Source: Chitinophagales bacterium
Lineage (GTDB): Bacteria; Bacteroidota; Bacteroidia; Chitinophagales; Saprospiraceae
Length of the DNA stretch: 64,000 bases
NCBI GenBank assembly: GCA_017303475.1
Contig: JAFLBO010000001.1
Coordinates: 434,001-498,000, forward strand
Direction: 5' to 3'
How positions within the stretch are numbered: the stretch's first letter is position 1; each line of letters opens with the position of its first letter. The position numbers and the translations under genes were made by a program. Below the pieces are notes generated by a model, which saw only the letters and a program-made list of their open reading frames with translations, had not been told where the DNA came from and made no database searches. This document shows positions 18,301 to 27,159 of this stretch, in pieces.

Positions 18301-18723
18301 TGCGTTGCAGACGTAAATATCCAGCCAACCATCTGCGTTGATATCTACCAGTACTACACCTGTACTCCAGAATTTTTGCCCCTTTACGCCGGCTTTTTCA
18401 GTAATATCTTCAAAGCTGAAATCGCCTTTATTCAAGTAGAGTTTATTGTCGCCCATGTTGGAGGTCATATACACATCAGCCAGGCCATCGTTATTCAGAT
18501 CGCCAATGGCTACACCACCTCCGTTGTAAAAATTCCGGTAACTGAAGATATTGAAATCCTCTGTGTTATCCACCTGGTTTACAAACCGGATACCTGATTT
18601 CTCTGCCGGCACCAGTTCGAACAATGTATTTGATTTTTGTTGTCCGGTACATCCAACCAAACAAAGTACCAGCGCCAATCCGCCAACCAGGCTACTCCTG
18701 GACAAATTCCTGAAAATGAGCAT
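15382..18723 (-). CDS. FG-GAP/VCBS repeat lipoprotein with ASPIC/UnbV domain (CRTAC1-like), copy 2
   Basis: 1113 residues from the ATG at 18723, which gives a lipoprotein signal peptide (LALVLCLVGC). A longer frame to 18810 would overlap the transporter gene and bury the signal peptide, so it is rejected. FG-GAP motifs include DLNNDGLADVYM, DINADGWLDIYV, DYDLDGDLDCYI, DVNGDLWPDLYI, DLDNDGDLDLVV, DVNGDGLDDVFIG and DINSDGATDLVMAG. A central ASPIC/UnbV segment has GAQAFLHRGTEKL and DSLVIIWPDL. Domain order and opening (FYNGGGVAIGDLNNDGL) parallel the neighbouring copy 1 (FFNGGGVAGGDFNQDGL), so the two arose by duplication. It lies 20 bp downstream of the sugar porter in the same direction. Likely a surface lipoprotein of this uptake locus; its ligand is unknown. 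Confidence 0.88.
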   Translation of the reverse strand: MLIFRNLSRSSLVGGLALVLCLVGCTGQQKSNTLFELVPAEKSGIRFVNQVDNTEDFNIFSYRNFYNGGGVAIGDLNNDGLADVYMTSNMGDNKLYLNKGDFSFEDITEKAGVKGQKFWSTGVVLVDINADGWLDIYVCNAGYKPGEKPENELFINNKDLTFTEKAAEYGLNEDGYTTHAAFFDYDLDGDLDCYILNNSFMPVNTLNNSNNRDLYAKDWPVKDFLKGGGDKLLRNDNGKFVDVSKLANIYGSLIGFGLGVTVGDVNGDLWPDLYISNDFYERDYLYINQKNGAFKEELEQWVQHMSLASMGADMADINNDGYPEIFTTEMLPGDETRLKTSTQFENYNIYSLKLKSGFYHQYMQNCLQLNNQDHAFSDIAYYAGVAATDWSWGALMFDADNDGWRDIYVCNGIYKDVIDQDFIDFFADEVVQQMALTGRKEQINEVISRMPSVPVLNKAFRNGGNLKFEDKGLDWGFTTPSFSNGAAYGDLDNDGDLDLVVNNVNMESFLYRNNARQATQNHYLTLKLKGKGQNTYAIGAQAFLHRGTEKLSFQLIPSRGFQSSVDYAMVFGLGENPAIDSLVIIWPDLKKSVAPHPSPDQTLSLAWEEARDIYVPTADLAAADAFFKEIPTDFPLTKEDPFVDFYQEGLSYHMVSREGPNSAVADVNGDGLDDVFIGGPAGTPGRLYLQNRQGKFTVSNQKTFLPDSTFEDTAVLFFDADKDKDMDLVVGAGGNHQPPGSKYLLLRLYLNDGKGGFALAPTPLPKNGFNTACLIALDFDEDGDQDLFVGNRSLPQVYGMPPRHLLLENDGVGNFVEVAKEKAPEFNLLGMVTAANWTDITGDGHPELIVVSEWRSPHIYQTNKGKLSLMKTNLDQFSGWYYAVETADLDGDGDQDLVLGNRGENFYLGGTKEAPIRFWVNDFDGNGVIDKIMTRKVDGKDMPVPMKKELTGQIPSLKKQSLKHVDYAKKSIQELFPKEVLKKSVVMEGNYFATSIALNKGNGQFEMIALPKEVQFSSVNAIWCGDINSDGATDLVMAGNDAGFMPQFSKLDASFGHTLLNDGKGNFQWLAAKASGFYHFGEARSLKLIKIKSVNHLLLTENEKPTRFFQLKQ

Positions 18724-18743
18724 TGAAATCGTTGAATTTTGGT

Positions 18744-20060
18744 TTAATGTAAAATCCTCCCTTGCAGCTCCTCCAATGAAACGCCCTTGGTTTCGGGCAT
18801 CATGCGCCAAACATACAGCAATTGAAGCACCATCATCAAGCTAAAAAATGCAAAAATGGGACCTCCGCCAAAATGATTGGCTAATACCGGGAATACGCTG
18901 GCAATTAACGCCGCAAATACCCAGTGCGTCAAACTACCGAGCGACATGCCTGAAGCCCGAACCGAGTTCGGAAATATCTCGGAAATAAACACCCAGATCA
19001 CAGCGCCCTGACCAATTGCGTGGCTGGCTATGAAAGCAAAGATATACACCGGCACCAGCTTGTAAGATTCAGTGTAAAAGGAGAATGCTATAAGCGCCAA
19101 CGACAAAATATAACCCAAAGACCCAATGTACATCAGGGTTTTCCGTCCGTAACGATCAATCAAATACCAACCCACAAAAGTGAATATCAGATTGACCACA
19201 CCGATACCCGTGGTGGAAAGCAGGGCTGTTGAAGCGCCAGCTCCTGTCATTTCAAAAATACGCGGGGCATAGTATATCACGGCATTGATACCTGAAACCT
19301 GATTGAAAAAAGCGAACAGGAAAGCCAATACAATGGGTATTTTGAATTTTCCGGAGAAAAGACTTTCACGGGACTGTCCTTTTTCCTGTTGAGCAGAGGC
19401 CTTTATTTCTTCCATCGCTTTATCTACATCGGGTTCAGTGATAGACAACACTTCCCGCGCAGACTGCTCATCGCCCTGATGGAGCAAAAGCCAGCGAGGC
19501 GTTTCGGGCGTCATTAACATCATGCCGGAAAACAGCAAAGAAGGCAAGGCCACAATGCCCAGCATCCAGCGCCAGTCATTCTCGCCGCCAACGCCCAGCA
19601 GCAAATAATTGGATACATAGGCGATCAGGATACCCAAAACAATGTTCACCTGAAAAGAAATAACCATACGGCCACGGTACTCAGCAGGGGCTATTTCAGA
19701 AATATAAACCGGCGCCACCACGCTGGATGCTCCAATGCTCAAACCGCCGATAAAGCGAAAAAACATAAAGGTGTACACATCCTGAGCTACGGCTGCACCA
19801 ATAGCCGAAACAAAAAACAAAATGCCGATCCACAGCAGGGTCTTTTTTCTGCCGATTCTGTCGGCAGGAATACCGCCAAAGGCAGCGCCGAAAACGGTTC
19901 CGTACAAAGCCATTCCGATGGCCAGACCATGCGTCCAGTCATCCAATTGCCAGAGTTTCTGGATGGTTTGTTCTGCACCGGAAATAACAGCAGTATCCAG
20001 GCCAAAAAGAAAACCTCCCAGTCCAACGGTTATAGACCAAAGTATCAGTTTGTTATTCAT
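18744..20060 (-). CDS. Sugar-porter-family MFS transporter
   Basis: 438 residues with 12 predicted membrane helices. The start is the ATG at 20060; a TTG 9 bp upstream is in frame but unnecessary. Sugar-porter signatures are present: GFLFGLDTAVISGA in helix 1, DRIGRKK in loop 2-3, the helix-4 R-x-GR region EYRGRM, PETPRWLL after helix 6, the helix-7 QVSGINAVIYYAP motif (QxxGxNxxxYY), DRYGRKTLM in loop 8-9 and the terminal PETKG. It probably imports a monosaccharide, with protons, across the inner membrane. It follows susC and susD after a terminator and precedes the FG-GAP lipoprotein, consistent with a role in taking up what SusCD delivers to the periplasm. Confidence 0.93.
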   Translation of the reverse strand: MNNKLILWSITVGLGGFLFGLDTAVISGAEQTIQKLWQLDDWTHGLAIGMALYGTVFGAAFGGIPADRIGRKKTLLWIGILFFVSAIGAAVAQDVYTFMFFRFIGGLSIGASSVVAPVYISEIAPAEYRGRMVISFQVNIVLGILIAYVSNYLLLGVGGENDWRWMLGIVALPSLLFSGMMLMTPETPRWLLLHQGDEQSAREVLSITEPDVDKAMEEIKASAQQEKGQSRESLFSGKFKIPIVLAFLFAFFNQVSGINAVIYYAPRIFEMTGAGASTALLSTTGIGVVNLIFTFVGWYLIDRYGRKTLMYIGSLGYILSLALIAFSFYTESYKLVPVYIFAFIASHAIGQGAVIWVFISEIFPNSVRASGMSLGSLTHWVFAALIASVFPVLANHFGGGPIFAFFSLMMVLQLLYVWRMMPETKGVSLEELQGRILH

Positions 20061-20102
20061 ATTGTTCAAAAGATGAGAAAGGTTGGGCAGATGTTGATTG
20101 CC

Positions 20103-20137
20103 GGAAACAAAGCAGGCCGCCCAAAGGAGCGGCCTGC
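20103..20137 (-). terminator. Terminator between susD and the MFS gene
   Basis: On the minus strand a nine-pair GC-rich stem (gcaggccgc with gcggcctgc, 20112-20120 and 20129-20137) followed by tttgtttcc. It may attenuate rather than end transcription, since the MFS gene starts only about 40 bp later. Confidence 0.7.
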
Positions 20138-20163
20138 CAATCTATTCTATTGATTTCCAACAA

Positions 20164-21672
20164 TTAGTAACCGTTGTTCTGACGCAGGTTCGGGTTGGAG
20201 TCAAGTGCCTGTTGTGGGATTGGGAACAGTACGCGAGTTGGGTCAGTGCTGGATTTGTCCGACCATGCGGTAGACCAGGTTCCGAAACGGATTTGGTCTG
20301 TACGGCGAACACCCTCCCAGTACATTTCACGGCCACGCTCGTCGTAAATTTTGTTCAGGTCGAGTGCACCAATGTCACCAGCTCCACGGGTTGTGCGAAG
20401 GGCATCGATGGTAGCTTTTGCACCGGCAGCATCACCTTTACGGAACTGAGCCTCAGCCTTCATGGTTACAACATCTCCCAAACGGAAGAAAATGTAGTTG
20501 CCGTAATTGGCTTTGTGGTACTTGATAACACGGATACCATCAGCAGTACCTGCACCCAGCAATGGAACGTTAGGCGTGAAGGCCAGTGGAAGACCGGTAC
20601 GAGAGTTGGTTACTTGTGAACCATCGTCTTTGTACTGTTGGCCAACCAGGAAGCCGTAACCAACTCCTTCGAATTCGGTTCCGTCTTTCAAGCCATCTTT
20701 TCCTTTGCGTTGGTCGCCATTTTCAAACTTGTTGTAGAAATCAGCAAGTGTAGCAAAACCGTTCCAGCCGCTTGGGTTTTGGTCGTAGTGCAACGTCATG
20801 CGAAGGCGGTTCTCAGGATTACCGCCATTGCCGTTGTGTGTGAAAATCTTTTCACTTACACCAGTAGTTTTGAAGATGTTGAAATAGTCTGGATCAAGCG
20901 TAAAGCCATCTGCAATTACTGCATCGCAAGCAGCAATTACTTTGTCCATATCTGCATTGTCGAAGGTGTAAGGACCAGCTGGGTTGCTTGATTTGTACAC
21001 AGCTTTGTTCAGGTACAAACGAGCCAGGAGCGCATTAGCAGCAGCTTTAGAAGCTTTTGTAACATCACCGCCCGGAGCAACAGTAGGCAATTCAGGAAGT
21101 GCTTCCAGGATGTCCTTTTCTACAAAATCAAATGCCTCAGAACGGGTCAGAACGCGTGGGTTTACATCTACACCTTCACCTACGTTACGGAAAGGTACTT
21201 TACCCCAGAAATCCATTACATGGTACATGTAGAATGCACGCAGGAATTTTGCTTCTGCTGCTTGTTGAGCAGTTGGAGCAGGGCTGGTAGATGCAAGCAC
21301 CTGGTTGCAACGGAATACCCGTGAGTTGAGCTGGTTCCAGCTGTTGGTTACAAAAGCGTGGCTGGCGTCCCAGGTGTGTGCGTGCAGTGTACGCCAAACA
21401 CCATTGTCACCCCAGTCGGTACCACGCGTTGGTGGAATCATCTCGTCAGAAGTGTGGGCGGTCAGGGAATAAATATTCGCCTGATCTGTAAAGGCGCCAA
21501 GGTCATTGTAAGCAGAAACCAGAAGGTCATTGGCATTACCCGTGAAGGTGCCATCTGAAGCTTCTGTCAACGCTGAATCTGTATATTCAGGTTCCAAATC
21601 GGTACATGCCGAGAATGTAATCATTCCTGAGGCAAGAGCCGCTAGTAGAAAGAAAAATTTGAGATCTTTCAT
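20164..21672 (-). CDS. SusD/RagB-family nutrient-binding outer-membrane lipoprotein
   Basis: 502 residues with a lipoprotein signal (ASGMITFSAC, Cys at about 23). SusD proteins cap the SusC channel and bind glycans or other nutrients at the cell surface. Family features are the N-terminal SusD-like region with helical pairs (NSWNQLNSRVFRCNQVLAS at about 110-130), AEAKFLRAFYMYHVMDFWGKVP (the typical FLRA.Y.....WG.VP stretch around 142-163, given here only in part as FLRAFYMYHVMDFWG), AKAAANALLARLYLNKA around 210, and the C-terminal RxxELxxEGxRxxDLIRFG-like segment DERGREMYWEGVRRTDQIRF, ending LFPIPQQALDSNPNLRQNNGY-like. It lies 85 bp downstream of susC. Confidence 0.95.
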   Translation of the reverse strand: MKDLKFFFLLAALASGMITFSACTDLEPEYTDSALTEASDGTFTGNANDLLVSAYNDLGAFTDQANIYSLTAHTSDEMIPPTRGTDWGDNGVWRTLHAHTWDASHAFVTNSWNQLNSRVFRCNQVLASTSPAPTAQQAAEAKFLRAFYMYHVMDFWGKVPFRNVGEGVDVNPRVLTRSEAFDFVEKDILEALPELPTVAPGGDVTKASKAAANALLARLYLNKAVYKSSNPAGPYTFDNADMDKVIAACDAVIADGFTLDPDYFNIFKTTGVSEKIFTHNGNGGNPENRLRMTLHYDQNPSGWNGFATLADFYNKFENGDQRKGKDGLKDGTEFEGVGYGFLVGQQYKDDGSQVTNSRTGLPLAFTPNVPLLGAGTADGIRVIKYHKANYGNYIFFRLGDVVTMKAEAQFRKGDAAGAKATIDALRTTRGAGDIGALDLNKIYDERGREMYWEGVRRTDQIRFGTWSTAWSDKSSTDPTRVLFPIPQQALDSNPNLRQNNGY

Positions 21673-21757
21673 TATTGAAGTGTTTTTTATTGAAAATGAA
21701 CTTAAGCCTGTATGTTAAATTGCTTTTAGCTTACTAACAACAGGATTAGCCACTTGT

Positions 21758-24739
21758 TTAGAAAGTAACGTTTGCTCCAACGGAGAAGGTACGAGGACGT
21801 GGGTATGCGTTGTAGTCAATACCCAGGGACGGAATGCCACCGATTTGCTTGTTAACGTTTACCTCTGGGTCAAGACCGGAGTAGTCGGTAATCAACAACA
21901 GGTTTTGACCAGAAGCGAACAGACGCAAAGAAGAAACATATTTGCTCTTCAGTGGCAGGTTGTATCCAATGGTCAGGTCTTGCAGACGAATAAAGTCGCC
22001 TTTTTCCAGGAAACGGGTAGAAACGTCTGGAGCATTGTTACGGCTCTCACCGCTAGTTGGCACGTCTGCAGTTACGTTGCGTCCGCTACCCAATGCACCT
22101 GCAGTGAAGAGGGCGTTTGCAGTGTTATTGTAAATGTAGTGACCTGCCTGACCGGTGAAGAAAATGCTTGCGTCAAGATTGCCAAACTGGAATTGATTGG
22201 TGAAACCCCAAGTGAATTTTGGAAGTGGGCTCTTATCCAGGAAAACCTGTTTGTCGCCTTCTCCGCCATAAATAGCAATACCATTTGCGTCATATCCACT
22301 GAACTCACGCAGGAAGTATGCAAAAAGTGGCTGACCGGCAGCAATTCGTTGAGCATAAGCCTCAGAAAGACCCTGACCATTGATACGGCCAGTGTTCAGG
22401 AATGAGCTGAATGAGTTTACGTTGTTATCGTTAATGGCAACGTTACCACTGATACGCCAGTCGAACTTGCTTTTGTCAACAGCAACTAACTGTGCAGCAA
22501 CCTCAAAACCAGTGTTTTCAATATCAGCATCCAGGTTGGTCCATACGAATTCGTTAGCTGCTGGTTGTGCAGAGAATACCTGTACAAGCATGTCGGAAGT
22601 ATTCTTTTTGTACCAGTCGATAGAGCCAGAGAGGCGACCTTTCCAGAATGCCCAGTCCAAACCAACGTTGAACTGAGTAGTGGTTTCCCATTTCAAACCT
22701 GGGTTTTCGAATGCTACGCTACCAACGCTACCGGTGAATGCATTTCCTTCGTTATTGATACCGCTGTCGCTGGTGCGCTGACGGGAAACAAAACGAGCGT
22801 TACCGATTTCCTGGTTACCAGTAGAACCGTAACCCAGGCGGAGTCCGAGATCAGAGAAGAGGTCTGGGCAGAAGCTCTCTTCTTTCAGGCGCCATTTGAA
22901 GGCAGCTGATGGGAAGTAGCCGTACTTGTTGTCGCCACCAAAACGAGTAGAACCGTCTGCACGCAGCGTTGCAGTCAGGAGGTACTTATTGGAGATAGAG
23001 AAGTTAACACGACCGAAGTAAGACTGAAGCTCGTCAATAGTGTTATAAGAGTTAACAATGCTAGATACACCAGCAGTAGCGGTGTTGTTCACCATCAGAT
23101 CCAGATCTGAAGTTGAGAACTTTGCATAGGCGTTACGAGAGCCAGCATTTTGGAATTGTTGGTAAGAGTAACCCAACAAACCAGTGAAGTCAACGCTACC
23201 AAAAGTTTTGGTGTACGTGAAGTAGTTTTCCCACAGATTTGACTCAGTTTGGATATCTGTAGTGAACAGACGGCCTTTGCCACCGATTGCCGGACCAGCG
23301 ATCAGATCGCGTGAAAATGCGTTTTTACGGGAAGAAATGGAACGGTCAAAACCAACAACTGTTTTGAATGTCAGGTTGTCTGTGATGTTCAATTCCGCAT
23401 TAAGGTTACCCAGAGCCCGCAGAGAATTGGTGCGGTCATCAGAGTATTCAATCATTGCCAATGGGCTTGGTTCGCTGTCACGACCGCTTTGGAATGGCGT
23501 GCCATCTGCATTGCGAACAGGCCAGGTTGGGTTGCCTTTCAGAGCGTTTGCCCAGGCGTCACCTTCAAAGCCGGAGTTCTCAGTAATTGGCGCACCTTGG
23601 TCGCGAGTTTGAGCAACTGTTGCGTTGATACCGATTTTCAGACGATCAGCCATGAACTTTTTGTTACCATTGAAGCGCGCGCTCAAACGCTTGATGCCGC
23701 TTTCAAGGATAACGCCTTCCTGGTCCAGGTAACCAACAGAGAAACGGTAGTCGCCACCATTACCGCCAGCACCAAAAGAAAGGTTGTGGTTGTGAGACAT
23801 GCCCGTTTGAGTGATTTCTTCCTGCCAGTTGGTGTTAGCGCCAAAGTTGATCTCAGATACATCAGCACCAGGGTTCAGTTTTTGCCATTCAGCAACGAAA
23901 GTCCGGGAATCCAACACATCGTACAACTTTGGCAGTTGAGCAAAGCCCAGCGTGTAGCCGTACTCCAGAATACCTTTACCTGATTGGCCGCTTTTGGTTG
24001 TGATGATAACCACACCATTTGCACCGCGAGAACCGTAGATAGCAGTAGCAGATGCATCTTTCAAGATGTCGATGCTGGCGATATCCGCAGGGTTCAGGAA
24101 GTTCAGCGGGTTACGTGCAGCCTGGCTACCCAAACCTTGAACATCGGAAGAGCCAGTTGTTTCTCCACCTCCCAGCGGAACACCATCTACTACGAAAAGT
24201 GGACCATTGCTACCGTTAACAGAAGATGTACCACGAATACGGATGTTGATACCACCGCCAGGTTCACCGTTACTGTTGGTAACAACTACGCCCGCAGCGC
24301 GACCTTGAATGAGTTGCTCAGGAGCAACCGCATTGCGGTTGAAATTTTTCTCTGTTACGGAAGATACAGCACCGGTAGCGTCAGATTTTTTTACTGCACC
24401 GTAACCGATAACCACAACTTCTTCCAGAACAGCGTCTGATTTCATTGCCACGTCAACCGTGTTGGATGCGCCAAGCGTAATTACCTGCTCCGCATAGCCA
24501 GTGTAGGCAATACGGAGTTGGGAAGAACCGGCTGGCACCTCAATGGTATAAGCACCGTTGATGTCGGTTGCTGCGCCACGAGTTGTACCCACTACGGATA
24601 CAGATGCACCGATAAGAGCGTCGCCGGTTTCACCATCGGTGACCGTGCCTTTTACAGTGCGTTGAGCCATTGCGAAGTTGCACAGCAACAAAAATGCCAC
24701 CAACAACCCGCCCTTAGAAAGGGTGTGCAAAAACTTCAT
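21758..24739 (-). CDS. SusC/RagA-family TonB-linked outer-membrane protein
   Basis: 993 residues. Signal peptide (about 1-25, ending AMAQ), a carboxypeptidase-regulatory-like domain (VKGTVTDGETGDALIGASVS at about 29-48), the SusC signature LEEVVVIGYGAVKKSDATGA (about 105-124), a plug with GxxSVNGSNGPLFVVDGVPL, the NPADIASIDILKDASATAIY motif and a 22-strand barrel ending in an aromatic-terminated strand (TFSVGANVTF). It imports nutrients together with SusD, powered by TonB-ExbBD. At about 990 residues it is of usual length. No regulator (SusR, hybrid two-component or anti-sigma pair) and no glycoside hydrolase lies in the same locus, so the substrate cannot be guessed from neighbours. Confidence 0.96.
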   Translation of the reverse strand: MKFLHTLSKGGLLVAFLLLCNFAMAQRTVKGTVTDGETGDALIGASVSVVGTTRGAATDINGAYTIEVPAGSSQLRIAYTGYAEQVITLGASNTVDVAMKSDAVLEEVVVIGYGAVKKSDATGAVSSVTEKNFNRNAVAPEQLIQGRAAGVVVTNSNGEPGGGINIRIRGTSSVNGSNGPLFVVDGVPLGGGETTGSSDVQGLGSQAARNPLNFLNPADIASIDILKDASATAIYGSRGANGVVIITTKSGQSGKGILEYGYTLGFAQLPKLYDVLDSRTFVAEWQKLNPGADVSEINFGANTNWQEEITQTGMSHNHNLSFGAGGNGGDYRFSVGYLDQEGVILESGIKRLSARFNGNKKFMADRLKIGINATVAQTRDQGAPITENSGFEGDAWANALKGNPTWPVRNADGTPFQSGRDSEPSPLAMIEYSDDRTNSLRALGNLNAELNITDNLTFKTVVGFDRSISSRKNAFSRDLIAGPAIGGKGRLFTTDIQTESNLWENYFTYTKTFGSVDFTGLLGYSYQQFQNAGSRNAYAKFSTSDLDLMVNNTATAGVSSIVNSYNTIDELQSYFGRVNFSISNKYLLTATLRADGSTRFGGDNKYGYFPSAAFKWRLKEESFCPDLFSDLGLRLGYGSTGNQEIGNARFVSRQRTSDSGINNEGNAFTGSVGSVAFENPGLKWETTTQFNVGLDWAFWKGRLSGSIDWYKKNTSDMLVQVFSAQPAANEFVWTNLDADIENTGFEVAAQLVAVDKSKFDWRISGNVAINDNNVNSFSSFLNTGRINGQGLSEAYAQRIAAGQPLFAYFLREFSGYDANGIAIYGGEGDKQVFLDKSPLPKFTWGFTNQFQFGNLDASIFFTGQAGHYIYNNTANALFTAGALGSGRNVTADVPTSGESRNNAPDVSTRFLEKGDFIRLQDLTIGYNLPLKSKYVSSLRLFASGQNLLLITDYSGLDPEVNVNKQIGGIPSLGIDYNAYPRPRTFSVGANVTF

Positions 24740-25056
24740 ACGAAAATGAGTTTAGTTTAGTGAAATGATATTATGCCTCAAAAATGATAGCCGCAGTTGT
24801 GGATTTGGTTAGCATGGGGAATGCTAGGAATATGTCACAAAAGTTGTTGCGGTCAAATCTGGCAGGGCGGGTGGCTTTTTGACTTCTTGCCATCGTGTGT
24901 GGTGAACACTAAGACGTGGCGAAGGTAGTATTTTGATGGATTTAGAAACAAACACTTTTTTCAAATTTTTTTATTTAACTATTTACCCAAATTTGATTGC
25001 CATTTTGAGAACGATCCAAACACCTGTTCAGATAAACGGGTTTTCCTGCAAAGGGT
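24740..25056. other. Divergent intergenic region between susC and the agmatine deiminase gene
   Basis: About 360 bp between the two start codons, very AT-rich around 24950-24990. I see no perfect TAnnTTTG box for susC on the minus strand and no hairpin or RNA motif. The only clear element is the aguA-side promoter box at 25069. Confidence 0.4.
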
Positions 25057-25068
25057 GTGCAGAATTCC

Positions 25069-25076
25069 TATTTTTG
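25069..25076 (+). promoter_or_regulatory. -7 box TATTTTTG for the agmatine deiminase gene
   Basis: TATTTTTGCGCC matches the extended box. It lies inside the longest possible reading frame of the gene and 22 nt before the ATG at 25099, so it supports the shorter protein start. Confidence 0.6.
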
Positions 25077-25098
25077 CGCCTCATTTCATCCATTTAAG

Positions 25099-26127
25099 AT
25101 GTCATCAACTACTAAACGTTTGCCTGCAGAGTGGGAAGCACAAAGTGCAGTTCAACTAACTTTTCCACATGCCGATACTGATTGGGCGCCTGTTCTTCAA
25201 AGCGTATTGCCTTGTTTTGTGGAAATCGCCAGCACTATAAGTCAATTTGAGCCGGTATTGGTTGTATGCCAGAATGCGGAAGAAACCCGAAAACTGTTTT
25301 CTCCTGCGGCTTTGCAAAATATCATTCTGAAAGATGCCCCCAGCAATGACACCTGGGCAAGAGATCATGGCGGGATTACCATTGAAGATGCCGGAAAGCC
25401 TGTAATACTTGATTTCGTATTTAACGGATGGGGGCTGAAGTTTGCCGCAGACAAAGACAATCTGATTACAGGACGCCTATATAATAGTGGTGTATTCCAC
25501 GCAGGGTATCAACACGGGGGGATTGTTCTGGAAGGTGGCGGCATTGAAAGTGATGGCCAGGGTACTTTGCTCACTACCGCCGAATGCCTGTTATCACCTA
25601 ACCGCAATCCGCACATGACCAGAGAGGATATTGAAAGTCATTTGAAAGAGTCATTTGGCGTGAGCAGGATATTATGGTTGTATAATGGCTTCCTGGAAGG
25701 TGATGACACCGATTCGCATATTGATACCCTGGCTCGATTTTGTACGCCAGAAGTTATCGCATACGTCAAATGCAGCAATCCTGACGACAACCATTATGCA
25801 GCGTTAAGCAGTATGGAACAGGAACTAAAACAATTCCGAACGGTTGCCGGTGAGCCATACCAACTGATTCCATTGCCCTGGCCGGATGCTTGTTACGATG
25901 ATGAAGGAAATCGGTTGCCTGCAACCTATGCTAACTTTCTAATCATAAACGGAGCAGTACTAGTACCTACCTACCAGGTGCCACAAGACGATGAAGCGCT
26001 ACGTATTTTAACAGAGGTGTTTCCTGATCATCGGATTATTGGTATTGATTGCCGTGCTTTGATTTTACAACATGGATCACTGCATTGTGTAACCATGCAG
26101 TATCCAAAGGGTGTTGTATCCCAGTGA
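25099..26127 (+). CDS. aguA: Agmatine deiminase
   Basis: 342 residues from the ATG at 25099; a frame opening at 25057 would include the promoter box. Cytoplasmic guanidino-group-modifying enzyme that hydrolyses agmatine to N-carbamoylputrescine and ammonia. Family motifs: LPAEWEAQSAVQLTFPH at the start, DTWARDHGGI (about 90, binding Asp/Arg), the EGGGIESDGQGTLLTTAECL stretch (about 153-172), a catalytic-His region GDDTDSHIDTLARF (about 210-223) and the catalytic Cys in GSLHCVTMQYP near the C-terminus. It is followed after 38 bp by an N-carbamoylputrescine amidase, so the pair forms a complete agmatine-to-putrescine route; arginine decarboxylase is not in this window. Confidence 0.93.
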   Translation: MSSTTKRLPAEWEAQSAVQLTFPHADTDWAPVLQSVLPCFVEIASTISQFEPVLVVCQNAEETRKLFSPAALQNIILKDAPSNDTWARDHGGITIEDAGKPVILDFVFNGWGLKFAADKDNLITGRLYNSGVFHAGYQHGGIVLEGGGIESDGQGTLLTTAECLLSPNRNPHMTREDIESHLKESFGVSRILWLYNGFLEGDDTDSHIDTLARFCTPEVIAYVKCSNPDDNHYAALSSMEQELKQFRTVAGEPYQLIPLPWPDACYDDEGNRLPATYANFLIINGAVLVPTYQVPQDDEALRILTEVFPDHRIIGIDCRALILQHGSLHCVTMQYPKGVVSQ

Positions 26128-26165
26128 TATAGCCCAAATTTACCATAAGATACTTTTTCACCGTT

Positions 26166-27041
26166 ATGAAAATCGGAATTGTACAGCAGTCTTGCTCTAC
26201 CGACAAAAAAGCAAACATCCAAAAATCGCTTGATGGCATTGCCGCTTGTGCTGCCAAAGGCGCTGAACTGGTTGTATTGCAGGAATTACATTGTGGCATC
26301 TATTTCTGTCAGGCAGAAGAAACCGACATGTTCGACATGGCGGAGCCCATTCCAGGGCCTGATACCGATGTGTTTGCAGCAGCAGCCAAAGCCCACGGTG
26401 TGGTACTGGTGAGCTCCCTATTTGAAAAGCGAGCGCCAGGATTGTACCACAACACGGCTGTAGTATTTGAAAAGGATGGCAGCATAGCCGGGAAATACCG
26501 GAAAATGCACATTCCGGATGACCCAGCATACTATGAGAAGTTTTATTTCACGCCCGGAGACCTTGGTTTTCAGCCTATTAGCACCTCTGTAGGGAAACTT
26601 GGAGTGCTGGTTTGCTGGGATCAATGGTATCCTGAAGCCGCCAGGTTGATGGCGCTGGCCGGAGCGGAATTGTTGATCTATCCTACAGCGATTGGCTGGG
26701 AAAGCACAGATCCTGCTGCTGAAAAGGAACGGCAGCATGGCGCCTGGCATGTTGTTCAACGCGGCCATGCCGTAGCCAATGGATTGCCGGTAATCTCGGT
26801 CAACAGGGTAGGGCATGAGCCTGACTGGACAGGTGTAACCGGAGGAATACAGTTCTGGGGGCAAAGCTTTGTAGCCGGCCCTCAAGGAGAATTACTATAC
26901 CAGGCTAGTATAGACCAGGAAGAAAACGTAGTAATTGAGGTAGATAAGGCCAGGACAGAGGCAGTTAGGCGTATTTGGCCTTTCTTCCGCGACCGCAGAA
27001 TTGACTATTATGGGGGGCTAGTCAAGCGATATTTAGATTGA
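26166..27041 (+). CDS. aguB: N-carbamoylputrescine amidase (carbon-nitrogen hydrolase)
   Basis: 291 residues. Nitrilase-superfamily enzyme that converts N-carbamoylputrescine to putrescine, CO2 and ammonia. The Glu-Lys-Cys triad is visible: Glu in VVLQELHCGIYFCQ (about 40), Lys in GKYRKMHIPDDPAYYEK (about 110) and Cys in GVLVCWDQWYPEAARLMALA (about 148). The segments YYEKFYFTPGD and PTAIGWE, and NRVGHE further on, are typical of the AguB subgroup. It is cotranscribed with the agmatine deiminase gene 38 bp upstream, which supports the specific assignment over other nitrilase-family amidases. Confidence 0.93.
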   Translation: MKIGIVQQSCSTDKKANIQKSLDGIAACAAKGAELVVLQELHCGIYFCQAEETDMFDMAEPIPGPDTDVFAAAAKAHGVVLVSSLFEKRAPGLYHNTAVVFEKDGSIAGKYRKMHIPDDPAYYEKFYFTPGDLGFQPISTSVGKLGVLVCWDQWYPEAARLMALAGAELLIYPTAIGWESTDPAAEKERQHGAWHVVQRGHAVANGLPVISVNRVGHEPDWTGVTGGIQFWGQSFVAGPQGELLYQASIDQEENVVIEVDKARTEAVRRIWPFFRDRRIDYYGGLVKRYLD

Positions 27042-27130
27042 AATGTACTAGGCCCCACCCATTCTTACCACGAAAAGACTACTTTCGTCGAAAAAAACTA
27101 CTTGCAGCTGACAAAAGTACCAGATAGCTA

Positions 27131-27159
27131 TTGACAAAAACCGCCATGTAGTACATTTG
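27131..27159 (+). promoter_or_regulatory. Promoter of the repeat-rich T9SS protein gene
   Basis: TTGACA at 27131 and TACATTTG at 27152-27159 with 16 bp between them form a good -33/-7 pair. It predicts a leader of about 140 nt before the ATG at 27307. The rest of the 27042-27306 gap has no other recognisable element. Confidence 0.6.

Noticed and set aside
18724..18810. Longer start of the second FG-GAP lipoprotein
   Set aside because: It overlaps the transporter gene and pushes the lipobox to residue 50; the ATG at 18723 fits.
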